Source of the DNA: Sva-07 sp963828415
GTDB taxonomy: Bacteria > Actinomycetota > Acidimicrobiia > Acidimicrobiales > Ilumatobacteraceae
Length of the DNA stretch: 64,000 nucleotides
Direction of reading: 5' to 3'
Assembly: GCA_963828415.1 (NCBI GenBank)
Contig: CAWHEI010000003.1
Span: 434,001-498,000 of the forward strand
The notes under the pieces are model-generated. The model worked only from the letters and a program-made list of their open reading frames with translations. It was not told the DNA's origin and made no database searches. Of this stretch, positions 54,511 to 64,000 are shown one piece after another. The translations under genes and the position numbers were made by a program. Each line of letters opens with the position of its first letter. The first letter of the stretch is position 1.

Positions 54511-55090
54511 CGGATGCGTCGCAGGCTTCCGCCGTCGAAGCAACATCACTCAGACCAGCTCGTCCCATCGTGGCAGCCCCTTCGCTCCCAAGAGATGATC
54601 GCAAGTCGAGAGACACTCATCGGCGCATCACCCCCAGCGCAATCGGCCAGGCCGGGCACGTTGAGGAGCCGCACGCAACGCGATCACCGACAGTCGCCGG
54701 TTCGGCGGTTGCCCACCGCGATTACGCAGTGTGCGCTTGGTTCGATAGGGCGTGAAAGAGCGGCGTCACGCTTGGGTCTGATTGATTCTCGACGGGCGTT
54801 TCGGCGGTTGTCGCAGCGTTCGGAGCGCCGGTCGGCAACCTCTTCTGAGGGCCTGTCACCTTCGTGGTCGACCTGATCGCGAACTGTCTGTGGGCCGGTG
54901 TTCTGACCCGGGGCCCTCTCGGACGCGGTCGAGGCGGAATCCTCAGCTGAGATTCGCTCGACTCGGGCAGGTCAGGTCATCGACGCCTTCAGCGTGCTCA
55001 CCTCGCGCAACAACCGGCTTGCCAATCCTGCAATGATTCTCGGGATGGCCGGATTTCGTCAACTCGGCGTCAGAGCGCCGAGCGACAGAA
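54511..55090. other. no supported gene
   Basis: This 580-bp stretch after dedA has lower coding character. I see no complete gene, RNA or repeat. It may be decayed sequence between dedA and the acyl-CoA dehydrogenase remnant. Confidence 0.4.
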
Positions 55091-55180
55091 TCACTCGATG
55101 CGCAGGCCCGATATCGCCCGGGAGATGACGAGCTGCTGGATCTCGGAGGTGCCTTCGAAGATCGTGTGGCTCACCCTCAC
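55091..55180 (-). pseudogene. acyl-CoA dehydrogenase 3' remnant
   Basis: The minus strand reads VSHTIFEGTSEIQQLVIS then RAISGLRIE and a stop at 55091. The stretch H-T-I-F-E-G-T-S-E-I-Q is the invariant C-terminal signature of acyl-CoA dehydrogenases. Nothing ACAD-like continues upstream, so about 27 residues of a 380-residue gene remain. Confidence 0.85.
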
Positions 55181-55348
55181 CGGTTTTGTGAGTGCCGCTC
55201 AGTGTTGCCACGTCTCGCTGACCAGGGCTTTCGCGAATCGGGTGTCCGAATGATGTTGCACAGTCCGGTCAGTTCTAGGGATGAGTAGGGAGGATCGCCC
55301 GCCTCGCTGCGCTGGTTTGAACTACTCCGGAGCACGCGACTACGGCGA

Positions 55349-55374
55349 ATATGCCGGTGAAAGTGTGGCGCCAC
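55349..55374 (+). repeat. dispersed 26-bp repeat copy 1 (partner 61099-61123)
   Basis: ATATGCCGGTGAAAGTGTGG then CGCCAC recurs at 61099-61123 with one substitution and one deletion, in the same orientation. The two copies bracket the 5.7-kb accessory block holding the LuxR-type regulator and the PD40 protein. The GTGTGGCGC core also occurs next to the repeat at 446. Confidence 0.55.
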
Positions 55375-55442
55375 AGTGGGGCTGAATCGCCCCGGATTCG
55401 GTAGAGGCTTTCGTGTGCCACGGATCGCGGTACGGATTCGGC

Positions 55443-58273
55443 TCAGCTGGGCAGTCCGTACCGGTCGACGTCGACCTCGACGACTCGGGCGCCGATCGGC
55501 TCAGCCGCGGCGAGCGCCTCGCGCACGAGCGGTCGCACGTCGCCCAACGACGCGCCGAGCCGGCGCCGGGCCTCGGCCAAGAACACCAGCTCGCGGGCGA
55601 GGAGCGCCGGTGTCCGGTTCTGGCGACTGGCGGCAACGGCGCGGTCGGCGTAGCCCGTTGCGGCGGCGGCGTCGCCGACTGCCAGCGCGGCCTGGGCGAG
55701 CACCTGATCGACCGGCCGAGCCACCGCTTGTCCTGGCACCACAATCAGTCCGGCGTACGGGCCGCATTGCCCGAGAACGTGGGCGCCTGTGACCCGATCA
55801 CCCGTGAGATCGGCGGCTTCAGCGAGCTCGGACATGGCCAGCGTCCAGACGTAGCCCTCCGGGATGGGGTAGCCGTCGCGTTGTAGTTGGCGGAGGCTGC
55901 GCCGCGCGTCATCGAGGGTCCCGGACCTGGCCTGTCGTGCGGCGAGAAGAACCCGAAAAGTCACATTCTCGCCGGCCGCGCTGACAAGGCGTTCGAGCGT
56001 CTTGATCGACTCGGCATCGCGATCTTGGAGGCGACGGATGCAACCCAGCGTCGGAGCGGCCCAACTCGTTCGAGGATGCCCGATGCTCAAGGCGAAGGGA
56101 GCCGTCTCCAGGGCGAGCTCCTCGGCCCGCCCCAGATCACCGTCGAGGTATGCGCGGGACGCGCGCAGGAGCCGAGCCGACAGTTGGAAAAGGGCAGGCT
56201 GCTGCGGTCTCCGAGCAGCCGAAGGAAGCGATCCGTACACTCGAACGCCGTCCGCAGTTCGTTGCGTTGCAGGTACAGCAGCGCCTGGGTGTTCAGCCCG
56301 GCGAGCACCGACGCCAACGACCGCGAGCTCGTGCCGAGCCGTTCGAGCTCGATTGCTCTCCGCAAGTGCTCGTCGAGCCGTCGCGGATGACGCCCGATGT
56401 GTCGCACCCCCAGCAGCACGGCTTCGAGAACGCCAGGATCCTCCAGCGCGCGGGCGATCGCCTCGGCTTCTGTCGCCATCGCGATGCCCTGTTCAACTCG
56501 CGTATCGCCGACCTGGACGGCCAGTTCGATCAGCAATCGCGCCCTTGCATCGGTCGGCTCGGTGCCGAGCACCGCGAGGGCACTCTCAACGACGGTGATC
56601 TGTTCGAGGTCAGGACCTCCGAAGGGGTGGGTCGCTCCGAGGTGCGACATCGACATCGACGCTCGCACCAGCGCCCTGTCGTCACCTCCGTCGCGCGCCC
56701 GCCGGGCGGCGTCGAGCAGCATCGGAAGTCCGGCCGGGTCGCCAGCACGGTGGACTGCGCCGGCGAGGCGGACCGCGAGATCGAGCGACGCTAACGAGTC
56801 CGGTGGGTCGAGCGAGCGTGCCGCGACGAGCGCCCGCTCGTAGTGAGCGGCGGCCTCGTCGTATGCGTACGCACGCTCGGCCTCGTCGGCCGCCTGGCAG
56901 GCGAGGCCGACAGCGGTCTTCGCGTCGCCGACCGGGACCGCCAAGCAGGCATGGCGGGCCCGCTCCGACAGCCGTCCGTCGCCGGCGGCGCTCGCCAACG
57001 CGGCCGCTGCATTTGCGTGGAGGTCGAAGAGACGGCGCAGAGGCAGCGCCTCGTAACGATGCGAGCGGAACAGTGCATGGACGAATGCGAACCGGCCAGC
57101 GCGTCCCGGCAGCGGCACGACCAAACCGGCGGCCTGGGCGGCCTCCAGTGTCTCGAGCACGTCCAAGAACGTCGCACCCGAGCCGGCGGCCAGCAGACCG
57201 GCGTCGAACTCGGCGCCGAACGTTGCCGCGAGATCGAGCAGGTCTCGCCCTCGGTCGTCGAGCAGGGCGTCACGGCGTGCGAGCAACGCCGAGAGGGATC
57301 CAGAATGGTCGCCGGCCGTCACGTGGGTGACGAGCAGGGGGTTGCCGCCAGTTTCGGCGACAACGGCGTCGACATCATCGGCCACCCCGCCCATGAGCGC
57401 GGCAACATCGTCGCGGCCGAGCCCGCTCAGCTCGAGGCGCGTCACGGCCGGCGAACGCTCCAGATCGGCCAACAACGATGCCAGGTCGTGGTCCAGATCG
57501 GGGGCGGCGTCCCGCGTCGTGGCAACGACGAGCAGACCCGCCCGACCGGCCGTGCGAACCAGCTGGCGGAGGACGTCGCGGGTCGTGGCCGTCGACCAAT
57601 GCAGGTCTTCGATCACGAGCAAGGTCGGGGTCGTCGCGGCCGCAGTGGTCAGCCAGTGACGGATGCCGTCGATCACCGCACCGGGTGCGGCGAGGTCGTC
57701 GGCACGCGGGGCGCCCGACACGACGGCGTCCGGGACCACACACGCCAGCTCGATCGGGAGGCCTCCTAGCGCGGCGTCCACCCCGTCGGCGATGGCCTGG
57801 GCGAACGGTCCGAACGGTTGCTCCACGTCCTCGAAACAGGCACCGAACAGCACCCGCCCACCGTCGAGGTGCACTTCGGCCGCCAGCTCGGCGACGAGGC
57901 GACTCTTGCCCATACCGGCCTCGGCCGCCACGACCACCAATAGTGTGTGCCCCACCGACGCGACGCGCCATAGCTCACGCAGCAGCTCCCGTTCGGCGAC
58001 CCGTCCGACGAAACCGGTGGGATCGGCCAGCAACTCGAGCGCCGGTGGCAGCAGCGGCGCCGCCACTCTCGACGTCTTCCAGATCTCGGCGAGCTCTCGC
58101 CGGTTGGCTGCACCGAGCTTGCGCAGCAGCGAGGCGATGTGGGTCTCGACGGTTCGAGTTGAGACGTAGAGCCGCGCGGCGATCTCGGCGTTGGTGAGCC
58201 GCTCACCGACAGCAGCCAACACCTCGGTTTCGCGTGCGGTGACGCCGTACGTCTCGAACGATTCAGCCGACAT
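55443..58273 (-). CDS. LuxR-type AAA-ATPase regulator, HTH at N-terminus, frameshifted
   Basis: A large ATP-dependent regulator. Residues about 6-62 are a LuxR HTH (TARETEVLAAVGERLTNAEI, ARLYVSTRTVETHIASLLRK). An AAA/STAND ATPase follows with Walker A VVAAEAGMGKSRLVAELAA and Walker B TLLVIEDLHWSTATTRDVLR. The rest, about 470-943, is TPR-like helices (ALLARELVFLAEARRRLGA). In LAL regulators the HTH is normally C-terminal. One base is missing in a CCCTTTT run near 56195; restoring it gives LPLFQLSARLLRASRAYLDG and 943 residues. Start ATG 58273. Targets are unknown. Confidence 0.85.
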
Positions 58274-58807
58274 CAGCGTCCCAACCCCGACGGCAGTTCG
58301 TGCCTGCACCCCACATCGACAGTCTTGCATCCTACGTGGAAACCACGGAGCGAAAACCCGTACCGACACCGGATGCCCGGCGGGCCGCGGAAGCGCATGA
58401 TGCGTCGATGTCAACCACCGCAACGGAAAGGGCGACCACCTTGAAACACAGACAAGCAACGATCGACAAGAAGCTCACGTTGTCCGGACAAATCGGGATC
58501 CAAGCGCTGCAAGCCGGATTGGTTTCCGGTCGCGTCGTCCCGCACACCTGCGACGACTCGTGACAGGAGGAGTTCTTCAGCGGCCCATGGTCGGCTTGAC
58601 CTCGGGCCAGCGTGGGCAACCAACCTCCGAGAAGACGGACCCTCCCAACCAATCGAAACAGCCCCTCGTGAACACCTTTCCGCGGAAGCAGGGCCTCACC
58701 GGCCGCTCGCGGGCCTCGCTGGAGCCGACCGACGAGGGGTTTCGACGACGTCGGACCATCTCTGAGATCCCGTTCCACCACACCACACAGAAAGCAGGAC
58801 AACTCCC
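58274..58807. other. intergenic with one weak small ORF
   Basis: This is the region between the divergent regulator and the PD40 gene. A 51-residue ORF at 58407-58563 (MSTTATERATTLKHRQATID, then LTLSGQIGIQALQAGL) is the only candidate. It lacks a clear ribosome site and a recognised family. Promoters for both neighbours must lie here. Confidence 0.3.
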
Positions 58808-59776
58808 ATGAATGCACACATCCATCTGACACGATCCGGTCGACGAGCCGCAGCGCGCGCCCTCGCCGGTGCCGTCGCACTCGTGCTGATCCCGGCCGGG
58901 CTCGCCATTGCCGGAAAGAGCTACGGCGACTGGGCACCGGCCAACAAGGTCGACGAGGTCCCTGGCAACGATCCCGAACTGAACACCAGCTCCTTGGACG
59001 GCTGCCCGGCGCAGTCTCCCGACGGCTTGACCCTGTACCTCGCCTCCAACCGGCCGGGCGGCAAGGGTGGGCTCGACATCTGGGTCGCGTCGCGGGCGCG
59101 GCGCGGTGACGCCTGGGGTGCGCCGCAAAACCTGCCCGAGCCAATCAATTCGGCGTCCGACGACTTCTGCCCTACCCCGTTCGGGGGTCACGGACTCTTC
59201 TTCGTCAGTAGGCGCACGATCGATGGAGTGACCTGCGGACTCGGTGACATCTACGTGACACGTCAGAACCGGAGGGGGTGGCGGACACCAGAGCATCTCG
59301 CGTGTGCTCCGGCAGGCCCGAACAGTGCGCTCGACGAGCAAGGTCCCTCCTACGTGCAAGATCAGCTGTACTTCTCCCAAAGCTCGTCGACCGTGCCGGG
59401 TGAGCTGCTCGTGAGTACAAGGAGCGGCGAGGGCTTCGGACCGGCCAGCCCGATCGTTGAGCTCAACGATCCCGCCGCGAACGACATCCAACCGAACGTC
59501 CGTAAGGACGGGCGTGAGCTCGTCTTCTCGTCCAACCGCGTCGGCGGGGCAGGTGGCCAGGACATCTGGTCGGCAACACGAGCGAGCGCGACCGACCCCT
59601 GGTCGGCGCCGGTCAACCTGGGGCCCGCAGTGAACACCTCCTTGGGCGAGTCGCGTCCCTTCTTGTCGTCGGATGCAGCGCAGCTGCTCTTCGGGCGAAG
59701 CGGTCCGACCGGAACCGGCGAAGGTGGCACCGGCGCCTCCGACATCTACATCACCACACGGACCAAGAATCGGTAA
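58808..59776 (+). CDS. secreted PD40/WD40-like beta-propeller protein
   Basis: A 322-residue protein with signal peptide RAAARALAGAVALVLIPAGL cleaved near AIAG. PD40-type repeats follow: CPAQSPDGLTLYLASNRPGG, KGGLDIWVASR, GGHGLFFVSRRTIDG, QGPSYVQDQLYFSQSS, NVRKDGRELVFSSNRVGGAG, GQDIWSATRA, SRPFLSSDAAQLLFGRSG, ASDIYITTRT. They form a TolB/OmpA-associated-like propeller. There are two or three cysteines in the first half. The role is unknown, possibly ligand or wall binding. An AGGACAACTCCC-type site precedes ATG 58808. Confidence 0.85.
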   Translation: MNAHIHLTRSGRRAAARALAGAVALVLIPAGLAIAGKSYGDWAPANKVDEVPGNDPELNTSSLDGCPAQSPDGLTLYLASNRPGGKGGLDIWVASRARRGDAWGAPQNLPEPINSASDDFCPTPFGGHGLFFVSRRTIDGVTCGLGDIYVTRQNRRGWRTPEHLACAPAGPNSALDEQGPSYVQDQLYFSQSSSTVPGELLVSTRSGEGFGPASPIVELNDPAANDIQPNVRKDGRELVFSSNRVGGAGGQDIWSATRASATDPWSAPVNLGPAVNTSLGESRPFLSSDAAQLLFGRSGPTGTGEGGTGASDIYITTRTKNR

Positions 59777-60541
59777 AGGAGCACGCGCCAGCATCGCAGA
59801 CGAACGGCCAGCCAGTGGAACCGCCTTCCGGTAGCTCCACTGGTTCGCCGTTTCCCGTGCCCTGTCGTGCCGACGGCGTGCGATCATCCATGCGATGCCG
59901 GCTCGATCCAACCTCCTGAAGGGTTGGTGGACCCGATGACGCCGACCCGCGCGCAACGAGCTGAGTCACTCGGCAGAGGGCTGACGACGTCGACGCCGAT
60001 GATCTCGTCGAGGCGAACACGGCAGCGCTTCGGACCATCGCCGAATTGGTGGAGCGGCGAGACGATGTCGACACGGCGCTGCTCGATGCCAAGCGATCCG
60101 CGCAATGCGGATCGTTCCTGGTCTGAAATTGAGCGATGCTCGGCGTGTCCAAGCAGCCTGCCCGGCGAAAGTACGCCGCCAAAGATCTCGGCGTAACCGC
60201 CCGCCGAGGTCGACGGATCAGGCGCACACTTCGCTCAGCCAATTCCATCGACCACCCGCTCGCGTACCGGCGTACTCGGTCAGGTCGACGGCGTCGACGG
60301 GCCGCTCGTCGCGCGACCACCCACGGTCACCGTCCACACATCGCGGCCGGGATTATCTCGTGTCACGGTTGGGCCGCAGTCGGGTCACGAAGCGATGCGT
60401 GTCGAGCGTGAAAGTGCGTGTCGATATGTGGCACCAGTGCCGAGGCACGGTGGCATCCATCTGCCCGAGGGCGCTACAGAACGTCAGTCATTGAACCGTC
60501 GACGGGTGCGCCGACGCCGTGCTGGATGCCGCCGACCTCGA
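59777..60541. other. decayed region with one short codon-like fragment
   Basis: Mostly without defensible genes. At 59968-60126 on the plus strand a frame reads VTRQRADDVDADDLVEANTA, ALRTIAELVERRDDVDTALL, DAKRSAQCGSFLV and a stop. This is codon-like and helical but has no start and no recognised family, so it is likely the end of a lost gene. Confidence 0.35.
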
Positions 60542-60850
60542 TCAGTGGGGAACGCCAGAGTCAGCCCTGGCGCGCGTCCGACGGTTCATCCACTCTTCGA
60601 ACATCGACGGGACGCGCGTCCACCGGATCGATCGTCTGCACTCAAGCGGACAGCGGGCGACTGTCGCGACGACTGGAGGTACAAGAAAGACCGCCGTGGT
60701 GGCGGTGAGGACCAGCCATGACGGCACCAACTCGGAGAGCAGCTGTGCTGCGTTCGAGATCCGGGCGTTGATGATGATCCACGAGACGATCATCGCAATC
60801 CACAGTCCGACCAGCCGCGAAGGGTGCCAGAAGCGTCCAAGATCCGTCAC
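60542..60850 (-). CDS. small membrane protein
   Basis: A 102-residue product with two hydrophobic helices (LVGLWIAMIVSWIIINARI, about residues 13-31, and WLVLTATTAVFLVPPVVATV, about 45-64) and a basic cytoplasmic tail rich in Arg. GTG 60850 is the first in-frame start, with GAGAAGG nearby. No family is recognised. It is isolated in a region of weak coding character. Confidence 0.45.
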   Translation of the reverse strand: MTDLGRFWHPSRLVGLWIAMIVSWIIINARISNAAQLLSELVPSWLVLTATTAVFLVPPVVATVARCPLECRRSIRWTRVPSMFEEWMNRRTRARADSGVPH

Positions 60851-61098
60851 GCCTTCTCATCGGCCCGAGCAAAGGCCGACTGAAGGTGCGATGGAGCCGG
60901 TCGCAGATCAACTCGAATGACGGCTGGAGTCGCCGGCGCACGCCCACCGAGCCGGGCGACGACGGGACCTGTCCTGCTCTTTGCGGGGAGGTGGTCGCAT
61001 CCATCGGTCACTCAGACCATCCGCCTCTGTCGAGGATCGAACAACTGATCTGCGACCTTTCGATCACTGGCGCCAGTAAAGCCGCTCGGCTTGGGTAG

Positions 61099-61123
61099 AT
61101 ATGCCGGTGAAGTGTGACGCCAC
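61099..61123 (+). repeat. dispersed repeat copy 2 (partner 55349-55374)
   Basis: ATATGCCGGTGAAGTGTGAC then GCCAC. It differs from the copy at 55349 by one missing A and one G-to-A change. It begins the block of membrane protein fragments up to 62 kb. Confidence 0.55.
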
Positions 61124-61300
61124 GTAAGGGCCGAACTCAGTCACCGTCGGAGATAGAGGTCCGAGCGATTACGGGTGCCGATATCGGGCGGCTCTCCGAC
61201 TTGGACCGACACTGGCGTTGTCGAGGCTGGTGCGTGAGATACGGGCGTCGTTCGTCGGGGACATCTGAAGTTCTTGATCCAAGTTGGCCGATGAGGTTGG

Positions 61301-61868
61301 GTGAACCTCGCTGTCGGCGCTTCAGCAAGCGAACGAGATGTGGGGCCCGCGGCGTCGACAGTGATCTGGTGGGCGGCGGGAACCGCGGTCACGCTTGGTC
61401 GACGCTCGCGTCGATCTTCACCGCCAATCGATCCCCTGCGTTCTGGCCATCACTCGTCGCGTTGGCAGTCGCCGGCAGTGTCAGCGGACTCACTGTCCAA
61501 CGGCGACCGGAGAGTCCCCTCGCACGACGTCTGGTTGCTCTGCCACCGTCGATGCTTGTCGCTGTCGGTTATCCGGTCTCCGTGGGTGTGGCGATCTCAG
61601 TGGAGAGTGCCGAGTCTGCCGCCTGGAGCGATCCGTCGGCGACGGTGCTGTACCTCGTGGTCCTAGTGTCGCTTGTGGCGCTGGGATGGCTGTGCCGATG
61701 GGGGCCATGGTGGCGACCCGCGACAGCGCTCCGCATCGTCGGCTGGTTGTGGATTGCGCTGGCGATTCTTCGTGTTCTCCCCTTCTCGGGCTCGGACTGT
61801 TCTTTGTGCCGCTAGCCATCGCGTATCGCGCAGCGGCACGAACGCTCGATCGCATGGTCTCGGGCTGA
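61301..61868 (+). CDS. multi-TM membrane protein with frameshifts
   Basis: Hydrophobic helices appear in three frames in series. The first (TVIWWAAGTAVTLG) is in frame 2. The main stretch, in frame 1, is SPAFWPSLVALAVAGSVSGL, SMLVAVGYPVSVGVAISVES, TVLYLVVLVSLVALGWLCRW and RIVGWLWIALAILRVL. The end, in frame 3, is PLLGLGLFFVPLAIAYRAAA, RTLDRMVSG. The last switch is at a CCCC run near 61790, where one base restores RVLPLLGLGLFF. With corrections it is a protein of about 185 residues with five helices. No family is recognised. Confidence 0.5.
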
Positions 61869-62060
61869 GATCGACAGCTGCTGCTCAGAACCGGCGAGTT
61901 CGGTCGCCGCGAGCCGGGAAAGTGCTGCGCTCGGCCTGGGCCGCAGTCGCACACCTTGGTCGCTGTGTCGCCCGGGACTAAGCGTGCCGGTGCCGGGCGG
62001 TCTCCAGCTGAGACCGACGCTTGCACCGGGGACCGTGCGCTGCGATAGCGGCGACCTCGG

Positions 62061-62554
62061 TCATGGGAGGACTTCGTCCAACTCGAGTTCCGCGATGAAT
62101 CCAGCGTCGTGGTGAGCGTCATACGGCGCGAGTACCAGTCGCCCGTTGACGGCCAGAACACGTGACTCGTCTGCCCGAACGTGTATCTGCAAGTCGCTTC
62201 GTCACGACGGCGATCGAGGATGGCGGGTTTCCACTCCACGACAGCGGTTCCTCGAGCAGCAGTATGAGTTGGGTCGGGCCTCCGATCGGGTGGCCAAGGA
62301 CTTCTACGCGCCGTTGTGAATCTCCGGACGCATCCCACGGCTCGACAACCGTCGAACGATCCGGAAAAAGCGCTTCACGGAAGCCTCGCAACGGTCACCG
62401 CCGCCGTTCGGCCCCTGTACTCGCCGGAGCCAGGATGAGTCACATGGCGACCGCCTCATCGCCAGGTGCCCTCGCCCACTGCGCCGCCACCCACGCAACT
62501 CGCAGACAATCCGACGAGCGCGAGCACGAACGGCAGCGTCAACTGCGGGTGCAT
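62061..62554 (-). pseudogene. small lipoprotein gene, broken in at least two places
   Basis: ATG 62554 opens a lipoprotein signal MHPQLTLPFVLALVGLSASC (lipobox SASC, Cys20) followed by GGGAVGEGTW. In other frames downstream come FREALFPDRSTVVEPWDASG, VEVLGHPIGGPTQLILLLEE and then DLQIHVRADESRVLAVNGRL, VLAPYDAHHDAGFIAELELD, EVLP-stop at 62061. The pieces fit one extracellular lipoprotein of about 165 residues with frame changes near 62460 and 62190. No family is recognised. Confidence 0.45.
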
Positions 62555-63204
62555 CGTGGCCCTGGTGCGACGTAGCGATGGTCGGGGATTGTCGTCTGTT
62601 GGTCCCGTCGCCATGCGTGGATCCACCAGTAGATCGTTCCAAGTAGAAGTAGGGAGCCAGCAGCGACGAGCGGCATCGACCATGAGCTTGCTTCCCTGAC
62701 GATTCGTTCGCTCTCAACCGAGTGCTGTTGGCAGATCTCCACCACAATGCCGGTGCCTGGACGACACGAGCGCTCACCCATCGTGTACGAAGACGACGTT
62801 GCCGCACCAATCGCGAACCGACCGAACATCGGGAACGCCGCAATACACAGCAGCCCCATTCGTCCGCGAAGCCGTTCAACCCGAACCAGAGGGGTGCCAA
62901 CGACCGGGACCTCTCGGCCAGCGCTGGAGGCGGACCGCCATTGCAGCCAAGCCGTGCCGGCAGACGCCATAGTGGCCACGAGCGCAAGTGCGAGTGCAGC
63001 GTCCCAGACAGGAGGCGATACGAATCGTTGTGTCTCGATGCACAGCTCGATGTCGGCCTGATCGGGCGACGGTGCGCACGTACGCTCAACCGCACGCGGG
63101 CTCCAGAAGGCCAGCGCGAACACGGCCAGGGACGCCGCGAAGTACAACGCAACGACGAGCCCTCGAGAACGGCCATCACCCGTTGCACGCCCCGACGACA
63201 ACAC
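62539..63204 (-). CDS. membrane protein with four TM helices
   Basis: A 221-residue product. Helices are SRGLVVALYFAASLAVFALA, DAALALALVATMASAGTAWL, RMGLLCIAAFPMFGRFAIGA and MPLVAAGSLLLLGTIYWWIH, with two extracytoplasmic loops each holding two cysteines (TCAPSPDQADIELC; SCRPGTGIVVEIC), likely disulfides. A charged cytoplasmic tail ends the protein and overlaps the lipoprotein start by 16 bp. No family is recognised. ATG 63204 is chosen as the first start before helix 1. Confidence 0.6.
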   Translation of the reverse strand: MLSSGRATGDGRSRGLVVALYFAASLAVFALAFWSPRAVERTCAPSPDQADIELCIETQRFVSPPVWDAALALALVATMASAGTAWLQWRSASSAGREVPVVGTPLVRVERLRGRMGLLCIAAFPMFGRFAIGAATSSSYTMGERSCRPGTGIVVEICQQHSVESERIVREASSWSMPLVAAGSLLLLGTIYWWIHAWRRDQQTTIPDHRYVAPGPRCTRS

Positions 63205-63424
63205 ATCTGACTTATCGGCAACGTACGGGCCGCGGTTGAACCGGCACCGCTACGACTGATTCGAATCCTCACCCTCAAAACGAGCCTTCGGCTGAACTGA
63301 ACCGAGCGATAATCGCGAGGCAAAATGCTGCGATCACCGACTGACTTCCGGCGAAGTCGGTCGCCTCTTCGGCCCAATGGGCCACCGCATAATCACTGGT
63401 TTGCGGGTCCGAGCTGACGTCCTC

Positions 63425-64000
63425 TCAGAAGTCGATTTCGATTCCGATCGACGACCGGGTCGGTGTCGACCGCGTCGTCGGTTGGAGTTCGAGTCCTTGT
63501 CGCTGTGCCCACTGGGTGAGCGGTGCGGCGAGTTGGTTGATGCCCGGTCGATCGCCGTGTTCGCCGAGCGTGGCGGCGATCTCGAGCCAGGGCGGTGTTG
63601 TCGAGGTTGCGACCGTCGGCCCAGTGCTTCCATTGGTCGAGGGCGTGGCAGAGGCGCCCGGCGTGGCGGGTGACGCTTTCGAGGTTGTTGAATTGGTCGA
63701 ACATCCGCCGGGTCGAGTCCATGCGGCGGTGGTCGTCGATGAGGTTGTGGAGTTCGTTGACCCGGCGCCGGGTCGGTGCCGCGAGTTCCTCGGCCCGGCT
63801 GAGTCGATCGGTGGCGACGGCGACGACGTCGGTGGCTGCGTCGACGTCGCGGCGAGCCGATCGGCGATGTATCCGACCGGCACGCCGCAGTTCACTTTCG
63901 GCATGGCGTAGTTCCGACTGTGCTTGGTTCACGATGCGTTCGGCGGTGGCAACCTGCTCGGCGAACGGTGCGTGTGCCTCCTGCGCCGCCGGCAGCTCTT
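63425..64000 (-). CDS. C-terminal part of a coiled-coil (relaxase-like) protein, partial
   Basis: The frame enters from the right edge as ELPAAQEAHAPFAEQVATAE. It continues through a long charged coiled coil (VNQAQSELRHAESELRRAGR; EELAAPTRRRVNELHNLIDD) to HALDQWKHWADGRNLDNTAL. It then shifts one base near 63590 and ends with LEIAATLGEHGDRPGINQLA, APLTQWAQRQGLELQPTTRS, IGIEIDF-stop. The W-x-x-W-A-x-G repeat followed by a GINQLA box resembles the tails of TraA/MobF-type conjugative relaxases. This suggests an integrated mobile element beyond the window, but it is only a resemblance. Confidence 0.5.

Overview
The window is a high-GC, gene-dense actinobacterial chromosome segment. Codon use, PadR/ECF42/F420-type genes, a SCO6745-family protein and an LDI-like enzyme fit an Acidimicrobiia-type (Ilumatobacter-like) organism; this placement is inference. 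Gene order is mostly small operons with ATGA/GTGA/TGATG overlaps. Many genes are interrupted by a single base gained or lost, some of them in short homopolymer runs (TTTT, GGGG, CCCC). That pattern suggests either uncorrected indel errors in the sequence or real decay, so each frameshift should be read with that in mind.

Layout. 1-6.9 kb is an accessory zone: a PadR regulator with a beta-lactamase-fold hydrolase, two small unknown genes, IS remnants, and a dead IS3-family element flanked by two 5'-truncated genes. 6.9-11.8 kb carries two GT4 glycosyltransferases, an (alpha/alpha)-barrel-like protein and a GH130 enzyme. 12.1-16.3 kb has tRNA-Arg(CCU) and an apparent operon: glutaminase, LDI-like enzyme, SCO6745-family protein, small-molecule kinase. 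16.4-18.2 kb: SDR and a fasciclin lipoprotein, then an array of palindromic repeats. 18.7-21.5 kb: a four-gene redox operon (cytochrome b561, SUOX-fold molybdoprotein, TlpA-like thioredoxin, CcdA-like protein). 21.6-34 kb: flavin/F420 enzymes, peroxiredoxin, a giant cyclase-ATPase, a two-component system, a MacB-like exporter, a Nei-type glycosylase. 34-40 kb: AzlCD, DUF4916 Nudix, methyltransferase, hydrolase, GGDEF-EAL protein. 40.8-46.6 kb: a glucoside/glucose catabolic operon (GH133-like, GH63-like, SMP-30 lactonase, glucose dehydrogenase remnant). 46.8-54.5 kb: DUF6325/SHOCT, ECF42 sigma with its YCII partner, GH20, nucleotidyltransferase, galactokinase remnant, CaCA antiporter, DedA. 54.5-64 kb is again accessory: remnants, a large LuxR-type ATPase regulator, a PD40 protein, poorly conserved membrane proteins and the end of a coiled-coil protein.

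The most striking result is at 13.9-15.3 kb on the minus strand. A linalool dehydratase/isomerase (LDI)-like gene reads through two in-frame UGA codons exactly nine codons apart, at the places where LDI has its two active-site cysteines (C171 and C180). The second UGA is followed by a hairpin with loop GGUCU starting 19 nt after the UGA; as I recall it, the E. coli fdhF SECIS has the same loop and spacing. I predict a previously undescribed selenoprotein with two selenocysteines in the active site. Other noteworthy items are a hairpin repeat family with covarying stems, the molybdenum/thiol operon, and several gene remnants (galK, glucose dehydrogenase, acyl-CoA dehydrogenase) marking deletion breakpoints.
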